NCBI GenBank assembly: GCA_000310025.1
Contig: FN649738.1
Coordinates: 1,126,350 to 1,190,349 of the forward strand
Direction of reading: 5' to 3'
DNA length: 64,000 nt
DNA from: Ectocarpus siliculosus
Lineage: Eukaryota; Sar; Phaeophyceae; Ectocarpales; Ectocarpaceae
The position numbers and the translations under genes are program-made. The notes beneath the pieces are model-generated. The model was not told the origin of the DNA. It worked only from the letters and a program-made list of their open reading frames with translations, and searched no databases. Position 1 is the stretch's first letter. Each line of letters starts with the position of its first letter. Below are positions 22,132-35,400 of the stretch, piece after piece.

Positions 22132-24111
22132 CGTTGGAAGAGGGGGCGCAATTTCGACAGCAAGGATAGAAAATTTGTGCCTCGGGCAGTTGCAGCATAG
22201 GTATGTAGGACGCAGCTAGAACTACCATCCTTGCGGCAACGGACGTACTTGTTGTAGCAATGAGAGTGTGTGCGTTCGGTGTCTAACGGAGGAGACTGCC
22301 AAGCGCCGAACCCAAAGGATCCATCTCCCTTTTTGCTGCATTTCTTGGCGCGTCACATGTGTTCATGGGGTGTTACCCCTCCCACGGGATATTTTTCTGC
22401 TGACTCCCACGAAAGCCAAACCACCAGCGCGTCTCACCGTGTGCACACTAACAATACTCCCCCCCGGCGAAGACGGTCACATCCCAAAATCCGGCCGTTT
22501 TGTGTGAACCGTTGGCACACGTGTTCGTTCAGTAGATCATAGCCACCCGTGGCGTGGCAATACCTTGACACCTTTCTGTCTGGAATGATGTTGGGCCCCG
22601 AACCATGCACCACAGGCTGTACGACAGACCATGTATACCAGCATGTGTTACGCGGGATAAGGTAACGGCATCTTAGGCACTATTGTACCATACAGTTCTC
22701 CGTCTCTGTTTGACCGATGTCAAGAGGCCCTCCCAGCGGAAACGAAGGAGCACCCCCAGGCTACGCGGCAATCTGGGTCTGTTGGCAGGATTTAGTGTGG
22801 ATATATTCTGACCTCACATCCGGGAAATACAGCAGTGTGACAATAAAGCCTACAGGATACGGTATGCCCACGTAATATATTTTTAGAATGCGATACTAAC
22901 GCCTGTAGTATATCGTATCGCCATACTTTAATCTATATATTCACGTATTACGTAGGTTTTTAAACGCTATAGTAAGCACTATGAAAAAAAGAGTATATAT
23001 GGGGGAAGGAGCGATATGCCGTGTTTTCGCCCGCTCACAACGATGAAGGATGAAGCAAACGCTGGTAGTGTCATCATCCCTTGCGTTTGCTGCACCAAAT
23101 CAGATATGACATTGGTACGTTGGACGTTCCGGCTAACCAAACGTTGCACATTCAGCCAGCAGGTACGACTGTACTTAAAGTACTGTATCACACGTGAATT
23201 CGATCTTTGCGCGCTTGTACACAACAGGCGCGCCACACACTGCGAACACGCCGGTGGCTTGGCGCGTGATGCACTCGAGTAGAATCTACTTTTACAAGTA
23301 TACTTCAGGCGGAAAAGTTCCAAGACGGTGTAGTTCATACGCGATTCTTTCTCTAGGGCGCTCGCCGCTACTTTGAAGTACTTCGGAGTACTTCAAAGTA
23401 TTACTTTGTTCGATTGCGAGAATCCAGCATTTCTGTTGCTAAGAATTCAATATCATGTACAATGTATAAGGCCACCAACACCCCTAGAATAACGTTACAG
23501 ACTAGACCAATGGCTTAATGTTCGCCATATACGTTTCCCCGAGTGCCGAATCCTTTCCATCGTGTCTTCTTGTGCCACTCTCCAATTTAATATATTTCCA
23601 CCCCGATTTTTTCCCCATCGTCGACCAAAACATTCGCCGTGCTCAACAAGGTGACTGAATCAACTCCAATGACAACAAATAATACAGGACGTCATTCCAA
23701 GGGCGGCGATTATTTTAGAGACGACAGCAGTGGTGTGGATAGATTCGCCCTGGTGCACGGGCGCAAAAAAGGTCATCATGCAGACTAAACGCCACTGCCG
23801 ACCGGCATACCGCGCGAAAAATATCTTGCTTTGAGAGTGCAATGATGGCTTCACGTCTCAGAGCTCAGACACGTATAATAGTTGGGTGTTTAAGTTTATT
23901 CTCGAGTAGCAAATGCTGCTAAAGAACGAGCTCTTGGCGCAGGAGGGTGGCTGAGTGTGTGTGCATGTGTGCGTTCGTCCCATCCATTCTGGCGCCGGTT
24001 ACAGGCCTTTCGGTGTATTTACATTTGTATACACAATGCAATAGTAGCTGACGTGCCCCCTGCTCCAGCTGTACTCGAGCGGGCTAAATGTATCTCTCTT
24101 TTGATGTTCAG
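22132..24111. other. Spacer upstream of the HAD gene
   Basis: No supported exon. Minus-strand frames at 22979-23338 and 23660-23854 have no recognisable domain or splice support. The region includes a perfect 13-bp hairpin at 23370-23399. Confidence 0.45.
23370..23399. other. Perfect 13-bp hairpin with 4-nt loop
   Basis: ACTTTGAAGTACT faces AGTACTTCAAAGT around the loop TCGG. The stem has no mismatch. No gene edge that it would clearly terminate is visible, so its role is unknown. Confidence 0.75.
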
Positions 24112-25199
24112 GATATCATATGAACCAAATACCGAGGAGTCACGAGAGATTCCTTTCGAGCGGGGTCGGCACAGGATAAAGGGTGTCAGGTACAGAAGGT
24201 GGGTGGTGGAGAGACAACAAGTAGCGATAGCTCACCAACTCTGCTGACGGCGAAGCTCCTGCTGCCGCAGTACATGTAGACAAACCCATACCCAGAAGGT
24301 GTCATGTTTGCTCCCTCTGCTGTTGCTACTCCTCCCAGAAAGGCACCGTCGCCAGCAATGAAAATGCCCACTAGGAAGGCTGCTGACGTTCTCATGAACC
24401 GTGCGAGTGTACCGCGTTGACAACGCGCAACGGGTAGGGAAGAAGTGGTTCAAAATGGCAACCTGCCGCAACCGCTGTGCCAACAAATGCGGCGGAACCT
24501 CGGGTGTTGGCCCATGATGATTCACTGAGCCGCCTACCTCATCCGCTGGTCCTGTTGAGCAACAGACAAGGCCAGGCGCACACCTTCCAAACTCCTCCCT
24601 GCCACAGCAACTTCACCGCGCTCGGTGAGAAGAAATCCAAGATTCGCATCCAACGGGAGGCAGCAGCATCGGTTGCCGCTCTTCTGGCGAGGCACCCCGC
24701 TGAGAGGCACCAGATGGCGTACATGTCGGGGAAAGGCAATAACCGTCAGACCGCCTTCCTCGCGGCGGTGAGTTTCTTGCTTCTCTCGTCGCCTGCCGCG
24801 GCGAGCGCACGCGCTCTCCGCAGGACCATCGTGATAGGACGACTACTCCGCCGTATGCATTGCCTCTTGGTGAATCGGCGTTCAGATCGAGTTGCCCCCC
24901 ATAACCTGTGATTTGCAACCGTAAAAAATGCTGCCCAAACGAATATCTGAGAACACACCGGCAACAGCAGACTGCCGTAGCAGCAGTGGACCATTGGGGG
25001 CACCAGAAACTTGAATCGGCGGGAGGTTGGCTTTGTCCTCTCGCAGGTCACAAATGAATTCGCGCGGACGACACAGTCTGTCCTGTTGGTCTTGCTGTCT
25101 ACCTCTCAGAGCCAAGCGTTTCTCCCGTATCTACTACACACATATCTGTGCGCAAAGGTGTCGCGCAATGCGGGGAAACACCATGCCATGCCACGCTAG
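24112..25199 (+). CDS. Three-exon gene model, unknown function
   Basis: Exons 24112-24198, 24608-24767 and 25047-25199 fit together in phase: the first ends with AG that pairs with C to make Ser, the second ends in phase 0 before GTGAGT, and the third ends with TAG. The product contains EESREIPFERGRHRIKGVR, then EKKSKIRIQREAAASVAALL, MAYMSGKGNNRQTAFLAA and a hydrophobic stretch SVLLVLLSTSQSQAFLPYLL. The first exon starts with one base completing a codon, so at least one upstream exon is missing. I recognise no family. The support is splice-phase agreement only; a donor GTGTCG at 25158 could extend the gene. Confidence 0.35.
24236..24395 (-). CDS. Possible first exon of a secreted protein
   Basis: The minus strand has ATG at 24395 followed by MRTSAAFLVGIFIAGDG, a good signal-peptide shape, with Ala-Glu-Gly near residue 25, and the exon ends before GTGAGC at 24235. 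No second exon was found, and the frame lies inside an intron of the opposite-strand model, so this is weak. Confidence 0.22.
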
Positions 25200-26464
25200 A
25201 GCACCTGTGCATACCCACAAGATATGCACAGCATCATACATAGTAGTCGATGCTTGTGGCTCCCTCACAGGGCAGACAGCACAGGTTTCAAGTAAGATGA
25301 GGCCGCTGACCTTCTGTTTGTGTTCACTGCCGATGCCTTTTCGAGACCGGTAAGTTGGAAGTACTACGGATATATTCTCGATGGGAGGATAGGTGGTGGC
25401 TCCTCCGAGAACAAATCCCGACACACAAACGAATCCTCACCACAATGATTTCTTGTCGGAGCCCGCAGGGGAGACATCGCTGTATGCTTCTCTGGGAATC
25501 GTAGGAGTACAGATCGCGTGTTCGCTAATAACGCTATGGATTCATTGCTCAGAAAATATTTATATCAGTTGATAGAGGTGAAGTCGTTGTGTGTTTTCGT
25601 ATCAAGAAATGAACAAACTCGTGTAGCAGTTTTAACCCAAAACCGTCGAGGAGTCTTGCAGACCGTGCGGCTGACACCGACAAGGGAAGCAGCGTATCTT
25701 GTACACTAGTCGGGGAGCCGCAATCTATTGCAAGAGAGGGCGAGGGCTTCGATTTTGATCAGCTGTGTTGCCATGTACCGTATGCCTCGACTTATATCCG
25801 GAGTTTCGCCCCAAGGCGGCACAAGGGTGCAGACCGGCAAATGCATAGCTGTGATCTCCTTAAACGATAAAGGTGAATAGTGCCGCCGCCAAGATCGCAA
25901 AAGGACTCCTCCAAACAAGGAAAAAGTAGCAAGTGCACATGTCTGACGTCCTGTTTTGGGGTTAGCCGGCGGACACTGAAATCTAGAAGAGAATATCAGT
26001 TGCAGGTTGGAAGGGGAGGGATTGCTATTTTGTCCTGACAACTGTGGATACTGTCGACGACGGCGATAACAACGGACGTCTAAAGGCAGACGCGTGGCAC
26101 GAGCAGCACAGCCGTCGGAGGCATGCTGCTGCTGAGGCTACTCCATTTCGGATGCCACACTCCGCTTCCGGGTTGCCTTGGTCTTCCCCTCGTCCTCCAA
26201 ACAACGAGGCAGACAGACCGATCGACAAAACAATAGGTGGTTGATGACGTGGACAATAACTCCACTTGATCCCCGGCTAACGGTCTAACGACAACGGCAT
26301 GCACGGCTATGAGTACCTCCCATCCCTACTCTCCTTGTGAAGCGTAGCGTGGGCCAGCGAAAACTCGTCATATCGCCGGCTGCGAGATCAATGGCCTACC
26401 GACTACGGCATGCGTTTACATGAGTACACCCCCCCCCCCCCCAAAAAAAAACAACATTTTTCAG
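25200..26464. other. Spacer between the 24-25 kb model and prolyl oligopeptidase
   Basis: The missing first exon of the oligopeptidase should lie here or farther left, but I could not identify it. An open stretch at 25469-25706 contains FSGNRRSTDRVFANN and LLRKYLYQLIE, yet no phase joins it to its neighbours. Partial tRNA-like repeats occupy 26285-26440. Confidence 0.4.
26285..26440 (-). repeat. tRNA-like dispersed repeat, two partial copies
   Basis: Plus-strand text GACAACGGCATGCACGGC with TATGAGTACC (26290-26318), and later GACTACGGCATGCG with CATGAGTACACC followed by 12 C (26400-26443), are the reverse complement of the family's 5' head. The second abuts the acceptor of the first visible oligopeptidase exon. 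Confidence 0.65.
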
Positions 26465-29400
26465 GCCGGGGGCACCGCGTTGGTGGGAGGCCTCCTTCTC
26501 GCTCGCTCGATCCACAACAGCCGCGCGAGGAAGAAGGTGCTGCAGATACCGTCGGCGCGGCGATCCGACCATACCGACGAGTACTTCGGCCACGTCGTGC
26601 GGGATCCCTACCGATGGTTGGAACGTGAGGGTGATGACTTGACTTGACCCGCCCCCGCCCCCCGGTAGGATAGGGGGAAAACGTTCTTGAGCCACCTTTA
26701 ATAAATGTAGGAAGGCATCGGTGATCGGTCCTGTGGGAGCACTGGTCCGTCCTCTCGAGGACGCGTGGTAATATGGTCAAACTACCAAGGAACGTAAGCA
26801 TGCGAGTACGCCCATCCCCGGATGTCTTGTGGACGACCGGCCAGGCCTCGCCCCGCATAGCGTTTCGCAGCGTCGTGATGTCGAACGGTACCAGCAGTGC
26901 TGCCCGGGAGTGTTCGGGGCCAACCGATGGGAGCCGACTTGTTTTTGCCGCCGCTTCTGCTCCAAGTTGTTTGGGGCTGGGGGAGGGGCTAGCGTCCGGG
27001 CTGTAGTTGTCTGGTTTGGTGGTTTGTGTGAGGGAAAGGATTAACGTAACGTTTGTCGTCCTGCGTCCCGCTTGTCGTCGTCTCCTTTGCTACGTTGAAC
27101 TTTTCCACTCGCTTGAACACTTTCGTATGAGTGCGTGGTGGTGGTGTGGCCGTTCCTAATTCGTCCCTCCATTTACGTTCTGAAAGCAGCATGCCGTTGC
27201 CGCTGCTCCAAAAGGTGGTGTTTTTTCTCCGTTTGTCGTCGCTGCTATTTCAGACGGACATTTGGTCTGCGTTGATGTATGAGACCCAATCTGTCTGCAG
27301 TGTAACCCCAACCATGTGTTGCGGTTTTTTATTTTCCGCCATTCGCGTTCGACGGTTTGTGATGATCATCTGTTGGCGTGTGCCTGATTTTTTCTCCCGT
27401 TGCGGCAGAGGAAGACAGCATGGAGACCAAAGCGTGGGTGGAAGAACAAACCAAGGTAAACCCACGGCACAGAGCTGCATGCAACGGTACATGTAGCACC
27501 ACCGTACCACATCGCATACCGTACCGCACCGTTTTTCGTGCCGTACCTCACCGTATATTGTCGCCGGATTTCGGCACCATCAAGAATCGGTCCCGGCGGA
27601 TTCAGGGTGGTGTAGAGAGATGGGAGGCATGCTTGGGTGGAAGGGGGACACTACCAAGGGAGCTTGTGCGCAGGTCTCGAATTGGAGCGTCGTACCGCTG
27701 GCACAAAATACCCCATCCTTTTACAGTCGGATGGATGGGTTTTTGTCCAATGCCGTGCTTCCCACGGCAGCACAAAGTGAGATTTGTTTCGTCGAGGCAG
27801 CAAGGTTTTCGCAAGGTCTCGACTAAATGTACGCCGGCACGCTTCCCTTCTATTAGTTGTGGCTGCTCCACGTCATGCCTTCCGCTGTATTTTCCACTTC
27901 TCTTGCTCTCGGTGGTACTGGATGGCGATGACATGATGCCACGTGCACTCGCAGCACACGGATGCGTACCTCCAAACGGAACTAGAACCGGGTCGAGGAA
28001 AGTTCCTGTCCAGGCTCGAAGAGGTAAGTTCACGGACGAGCGGCAGCGGCAGCAGCAGCACAGAGTTAAGCAGGCCCCCTCGATGTCAATCTAGACCTCG
28101 TTATCTCTCTCTCTCTCTCCCTCCCTCCCTCTCTTTCTCTCTGTCTCTCTGTCTCTCTCCACCACTATTCCTGCAATACTGAAACCGCCTCCATATCGAC
28201 AACCAACAACAACGAACAGCTGGTGCGATCCATGAGCTACTGTAGCTTACCTCTCTTTCCCTGCGTCCCTCGATTGTTCGATGCGTTAATACCGCCTTCC
28301 ATTATCGTCTGTATTTGTCAGGTTTTCAACTACGACAAGCACAGCTCCCCCTGGAGGGTGGGCGAGTACTGGTTCTCCTACCTGCAGAAGGGCCTCAGCC
28401 CTCAGGCGGTCATGTACAAGCAGGTGCGGGCTGTGCTGAATAGCCATTTCCTGTTTGTTTGTCGTCGTTTGTTGGTGCTGCCGTGGTAGCTGTTGCTGGC
28501 GGTGGTGTCGCTTCAAAGTGGCTGTGTCTCGACTCAATGGTTGTGTGTACAACTTCCGTGTTACAACAGTATTTTTTCTAAATAGGTGTTTGTTTTGCGC
28601 CTTTTCGTGTCCACGTCTATTTCTTATTCTGTTTGGGGGTTTGGGTGTCGGTCTATTGTTTCTGCCCTTGCCTACGGGATAGATGGGTTCCATTGGCCAG
28701 AAGACGGAGAGACGGCACCTATCATCGCGTTGAAGACACCCCAACCACAACACCTCATCACGTCATTTTTTGTTTTTGAAAACAAAATTCGGGCTGCCCA
28801 TTGCGTAAATTCAGAAGACAACGAAACCACAGTAACTCATTCTGACTTTTTTTTTTTTCGGTCAGCAAAGTTTGGGCTAGATGGCACACCTTTCAGTGCG
28901 TAAACTTAGAAGACAGCAACCGCAATAATACCTCTTCATGTTTTTTCTTTTTCTACATCAAAGCCTGGGGTGGATGGCACACGTTTCTCAGCGGGTAAAT
29001 TTAGGAGACAACTGCTAAGTCACCGCAACTCATATTTTCTTTTTCTGCAACAAAGGTTGGGCTGGATGGCACGCCGGAGGTGCTTCTGGACCCGAACACG
29101 CTTAGCAAGGACGGCACTAGCGCTCTGTCGGGGGTGGACTTCTCAAAGGACGGGGACAAGTTGGCCTACGGCATCAGCGAGAAGGGTTCTGATTGGTGGG
29201 TTCAAACGCCGAGGCCGCTCGCTGATTGGCTGGCCGGCGGTCGTGACTCTTGTGATTGCAGCGGTAGCGGTTGCTTTTGCGGCATGTTTTGGCTATGAAG
29301 CTGCTGTGCAACCAAGCGTTCGTGTGTCCTGGTGGGGCTGGTGGCGTGGTTCCGTGATTCGGTACGGTTTTTTCTTGCGAGGAAAAGACGAAAGCACGGG

Positions 29401-32400
29401 TGCCACGGTAGCCGAGGACGGCAAAACAACAAGCGTTCACCCACGAACGCCTTTGTCTTTTTTCCATCCATGCGTTGGGCGGTCTTCTTTCTCGTAAATG
29501 TTTTTTTTGTAATTTTTTCGTGTTTCAGGTCGGAAAGTTTTTCTTTCAGACATGTGTTTGGACGTGTTCTGTTTCCGTGAAGATACAGGTGGCCCGATAT
29601 ACAGTGGCAACTTGATCAGTGGAACTGCCGACATGGTGACATCAAAATCTCTTGTCACAATCTCAACATGTATGATACATGAACCCGATATGTCGAATAG
29701 TGGCACTGCCCTGAGTAGTTACATATTCTCCTCTTGCCCCTACATGCGAATATATTGGGCCACCTGTATATATTTTTCGTTTTTACTTGGCCGGCAAAAC
29801 AACTGGCGTTTACCCGCGGACGATGTTGTCTTTTTGCCATCCATTTGTTTGGCGGTGTTCTTTCTCGTGAATGTTTTTTTCGTGTTTCTTTCGTGTGTTT
29901 TTTTCGTCGGAAGGTTTTCCGTTCACGTGAAGGACGTGGTTACCGGCAAGGACCTCCCCGACGTGGTGGATTGGTGCAAGTTCGGAGGTATCACGTGGGA
30001 GGAGGGGGCAAGGGGCTTCTTCTACTCGGCGTTTCCCCGACCCAAGTCATTGGAGGTGCGTGGTGGAAAGGATCGGGGGTGCCCCCTGCATCCCTTGCCC
30101 TCGTTGGTGCGACGATTTATCACGCGTGATCCCGGGGTCAAGCAGTCGCTTCGCCTGTGAAAGGCAGCGACAACACCCGGGCTCTCGATATCTATGTACG
30201 CCGTTTGGACGGTTTTTGCCTGGGAAAGCTCTGCTGATGTGTACTCGCGTACGCCTTTCCTGCTTAAGCGTTTTGTGACCGAGTTTTGTGTCACTGCAGT
30301 GTGATTATTGTCGGGGCGACTGGCTGTAAAAGGTGGCGTCGTGACCACCGTGTACCTCGAGTTCAAAGAAACAACTCTGTTCTGTTCGGAAATATAAGGG
30401 CGATTCAGATATAATTTGATGTCCCAATGGTAAATATATCTCCGAACAGAGGTGGCATAACGGTTGAATGGTTGAATTGCCACATTCCCCGGCCTTTCCA
30501 TTGTGCCGGAAAGGCGCAGTCAACCTCACACGTCTCGCGTCTCCCCCCCCCCCTACATTCTCCCCGCTTTTCTGTGTGTTCCTCTTCGAAGGCCGCCGGC
30601 AAGAGCGCCGGCACCGAGGTAGAGGTCGCCACCGGGCACCGCATCATGTACCACAAGCTAGGAACCAAGAGCTCAGAAGACCAGGTACAATTAGGGGGGC
30701 AATTGTATTGGCAGGGGGGCAACGACACACAACCCAGGGTTGCACAGCCGCCGCCCATCGCCACTGCCGTATACCTTTGTTGCACCCTTTCCGTTGCCGG
30801 CGCATGGATGGGTGTGCACAGCTACCAGAGGACGCCTTGTCAACTGAATTTACTTTTCTACTTTTTTGGTATTTTTTAGCAAAGTCTTGATGAACTGTTA
30901 CGATTGTTGCGTGTGTGTGTGTGTTTTTTTTTTGTATCGTTTGGTCACTTTTTTTCTCGCTTGTTTTGCATTACCTGTTGGCTCGGTGTGTTACGTTCAG
31001 CCACCATTTGATCTTTTCAGCTTACCGACCGCCGAGAGAAGTTTTACTTTTTCCCACCTATAGTGTGAGTACGTCCCGTCCCACCAATGGACGGTGTCAA
31101 ATGAGCATGTCCCACCTCTAGGCCGTGGGGTTCCGTGAATCACCTTGAAGGCACCCATGGCTGATGTACGGCAAACAACATCGTTTGCATTCTTCTTGCG
31201 TCTTGGCATTTCCCACCAACATGTGGGGTTGATCTTCAACTTGCGGAGGTAATCCTCGAAACGGGTCCCGTCTCCACTCTCCCTCCGCTTGACAACCTTC
31301 CATATCATTGATTGATTGATCGACGGATTGGTGACTCTATCCTGCAAGTTATGCTGGTAAATGTCTTCATGGTCTGCGTTCTTCACTATTTTTCTTCGGT
31401 TTCTAGGAGACACGTTGGGGAGTGAGACACACGGAACGCCGGTCATCTCGCCAGCCACATTTTTTTTTTTTTTTGTGCGTGTGTGTGTTTTTTGTGTTGG
31501 CAGCTGGTGTACCAGTCTCCCCTGGACGAGAAGTGGCTCGCCTCCAGCATCATGTCCGACGACTGGAAGACCCTAATCATCAGCATCGGAGACAGCTGCG
31601 ACCCGGTCAACAGGTAGGGAGGGGAAGGCGGCGGCCCTCGTAGGTTGTTGCTGTTCAAGTGAACACGTTGGATGCAGCACGCTATCGGGGAAGTTGTTGT
31701 GTTGTTGTTGCTTTTTTTTTTTTTTGTCTTCACTTCAAATCAGCGCTCACAGCACTAGTGCCGTTTACTCCAACCCGTGGTCACACAGAAGAGCCCCTCT
31801 GTAACCTCCCCTCCTGCGGTACTTTGCCTTCGATTTTTAATGCGTTAGGGTTTGGAATAGCGTCTGTGTGCCCCCTCCACGTTCTATTTCCTCGTAAACT
31901 AATATTTCTTGCGAAGGGGGCCCCGGGAGGGGCGCCGGGCTAACTAGTAGAAGTGTAGTGCTTCCGTACGCGTTCACGCACGAGGGAGTAAACGCATTCA
32001 TGAGTGAGTGAGTACGGGTCATAGTTGAGGATGCGCGGAGAGGGCATTTCCCGATGGTATTAAGTAGTGCGAGATGGAGTAATATGAAGATGAGCGGGAA
32101 GTGCAAATTGTCCGATGGTGCTATTAGTAGGACATGAATGCCGCCGTTCTATAACCCAACCCTACCGTTACTTTCGAACGTGTAAATTGTTGGTCTGTGG
32201 CCACGGAAGGCGTCCACGACCGGTGCCGATGGTAGAAGGTACCGAGCGGAGACCGGAACGATTTTTTAACAGCGTCAAGACAACACTAACAACAACGCAG
32301 CAGCAGCAGCAGCAGCAACAACAACAGCTACAACAGCTACAACAACAACCCTTGAAGCTAGCTTCGTACGGAGCCCGAAACGTACCTAACAAACAGCTCC

Positions 32401-35400
32401 TCGTCGCTGGTCTCCCGTTGTTTTGTTCCGGTGCGTCGCACACACGGGGAAGGCTCTTCTACCGCGACCTGTCTGCGTTCGACGGGCATGACGTGGGCAC
32501 CATGGGCAAGGTAGTGAAACTGGTGGACAACTTCGACTCCCTCTACGACTATGTCACCAACGAGGGGAGGACCTTCTGGTTCAGGAGCAACATGGACGCT
32601 CCCAAGTACAAGGTGGGTCAATGCAGCCAGCCAGCCAGGGGGAGAGATGTAATACTCATGTTTCGCATGCCTTGGTTCTTAGACCGTTGACCACGTGCCA
32701 TCGAGAGGCGCACGCGGGGGGGGTGCTCATAGCCGTGGACGCCGTAGTCGTTAGGCCGTTGACCTCGCATCACTACATTGCCGGGGCGGAGCGGTTTTGG
32801 CCGGCCCAGGCTACTTTTCACAAGGGTGAGCCAGAAGCTGTTAGTGTCATCATCCTTGCGTTTGCTGTGCCCAAACAAGCGGGGGGGAGCGTACTCATGT
32901 TTTGCTTGTCTTCGTTGTTACACCGTTGACCCCGAGCCATCGAGAGGCGGGGGGGGGGGGGGGGGGGGGGGAAATCCCCCCGGGGTTTGACCCTTTGGGG
33001 GACGGGAAAAGGGCCCTCCAGCCCTTTTTTTTGGCCCCTTTTTTCCGGGCCCGATTTTTTTTTTTGGGCCAAAAATTTTTTTCCCCCCGGGGGAAATTTT
33101 TTTTCCCGGGGCCTTTTTTTTTTTTTTTTTTTGGGGCCCCCGTTTTTTCCCCCCCGGGAATTTTTTTTTTTGGCCCCTCCCTTTTTTTTTGGNNNNNNNN
33201 NNNNNNNNNNNNNNNNNNNNNNNNNNNNNNNNNNNNNNNNNNNNNNNNNNNNNNNNNNNNNNNNNNNNNNNNNNNNNNNNNNNNNNNNNNNNTGCCCTCG
33301 CCCCCCTCCTTGCCGGGGGGGGGGGGGTTTTGGCCGCCCCGGGCTCCTTTTACAAAGGGGGGCCCGGAGGCGGTTGGGGTACCCCCCCTGGGGTTGGGGG
33401 GCCCCAACAAGGGGGGGGGGGGGGTACCCATTTTTGGTTTTTTTTGGTGGTCCCCCCGTGGCCCCCCACCCATAAAGGGGGGGGGGGGGGGGGGGGGGGG
33501 GGAGATGCACCCCGGGGTTGACGCTTAGGGGTACGGCAAGAGTGCCAATCGAGCCTTTTTTCTGGCCCGTTTGTTCCGGTCCGTAGTTTATTTTTTGGTC
33601 TGAAAGTTTTGTTCGCCCGTGCGGTATATTTTGTACCTGGGTCTTCTGTTGTTCTTTTGTTGTTGGTCCGCCGTTTTGTTCGTCCGTGGCATTTTTTTTT
33701 TCTGCCTCTTCCTTTTTCGTTGCTGTTCGTCCATCCGTGTCACGGCCTCTCGTGTGTGTCTGTGTGTCTGTGTGTGTGTGTTTTTTTTTTTTTTTTTCGT
33801 TGTTCTCGTTGTTGGTCCGTCCTATCGCCCGTCCGTTTGTCTAGATGTCATGCGATCGCCTCGATCGACTGTTTCATGTTCATGTGCACACCACAGGTGA
33901 TATCGATGCAGCTGCCGCCTGCCGGGAGCCCGATGGAGGAGGACGAGGCTGCTCTCGCACAGATCCCCAAGGTCAGAGGCTGTCACCGTCTCAATGTAAC
34001 TGGAGGGGGGGGGGGTCGTACTCGTGTTTTGCATACCTCAGCGGTTAGACCGTTGCCCTCGTGTCCTCCAGAGGACGGAGCATTGTTCCCACAGGACCTA
34101 TCACCGATGGCCAATCGTCCCTTCCTACTCTGCCAAAGGTGGCTCAACAATGTTTCCCCTAGCCTGTTAAGCGGGCGGGGAGGGTCTCCTCTACGTGCTT
34201 GGTATCGTCGCGGGGACGGTTTTCGCCCCGATAATGTACACCACCGGTTACCTCTCATGGGAGGTCTGTTTCCAGGACTACGTCCGCTTTGTTCCCATTC
34301 CGTGTATCCGTCCATCGTCACGCCGTTTCCGGCCTTCCGATCTACTAATATACCTGAGTATCTGTCTAATCGACTCCTTCACTTCTCCGTAGTAGCGTGT
34401 GTCGTCACATCCTTTCCGACTTCCCACCTACACCTATCTGTCTAATCGACTCCTTCTCTTCTCCGTAGTAGCGTTCGTCTTCACATCGTTGCCTGCCTCC
34501 CCTGCTGTACCCTCTTTTCGACGCCCTTTCTTCTCCTTCCTTATTGTTGTCGTTAAGACCACCGTGGTGCCGGAGGACGCGAGCGGGGTTCTCAAGGACG
34601 CCGCGGTCGTGGCGGGAGACTTGGTCGTGCTCACCTTCGAGAGGGATGCTTTCATCCAACTCGAGCTCTTCGGGCTCACCACCCTGGAGAAGAAGGCGGT
34701 GCCCGTCCCCGGCATCGGGACCATCGGAGGCGTTTCCTCGGACAAAAAATACGTGAGTAGTGTTTTTGTTGTTTTTTGTCTTGTTTTTTTTCTTCCCTGT
34801 AATGGGTAAAGTATGTGAGCTTTGTTTGTTTCTTGTGTTCCTTTTCTTTGTTGCGATGGATCCCTTTCTGCGGTTTACAGACCATCGGAGGCGTTTTCTC
34901 AGACAGAAAATACGTGAGTAGCTTTTTGTTATTTTTATTTATTTTTTGCTTCCCTGGGATGTAGAGCATATGTGATTTTTGTTTGTTTCTCGTGGCCCTT
35001 TTTTTTTGTCGCGATGGGTCCCTTTCTCCGGTGTACGGATCATCGGAGGTGTTTCCACGGACAGCAATTCTGCTGTAGGTGCTTCTTTTTTGTGTCGGGT
35101 CCCGTTTTTTGTGCTTGCATCCCTTTGATAATAATGCACATCACATGTGTGTTGAAGGCGGCCTTCTGCTTGCAATCGGCGTTCTGTCCCACTCGCCCTC
35201 TTTTGGACACCACCACCAAAGCGCACCGGACAAGTACGTGTGCGTGTTAATGCAGGGAAACGTCATTTGTTGTTGGCTGATTTGGCACAAGGCATCACAT
35301 CGTATTGGGGAGAAATGTTAGGTGTGTTTACTGCTGTTTATGTTCTTTGTTCAAGTTGTTATTTTGCGGAAGAAAACTGTCTGTGTGAGGAAATGTCAGG

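Noticed and set aside
21494-22219. Plus-strand 241-codon ORF
   Set aside because: Shadow of the Ser/Ala-rich first exon of the HAD gene, whose HAD motif lies on the minus strand.
27378-28094. 238-codon plus ORF overlapping oligopeptidase exons 2 and 3
   Set aside because: It reads through intron sequence; the true exons use other frames with matched phases.
32818-33528. Long ORFs on both strands around the 33.2-kb gap
   Set aside because: They run through N and inflated homopolymers in corrupted sequence and have no protein meaning.
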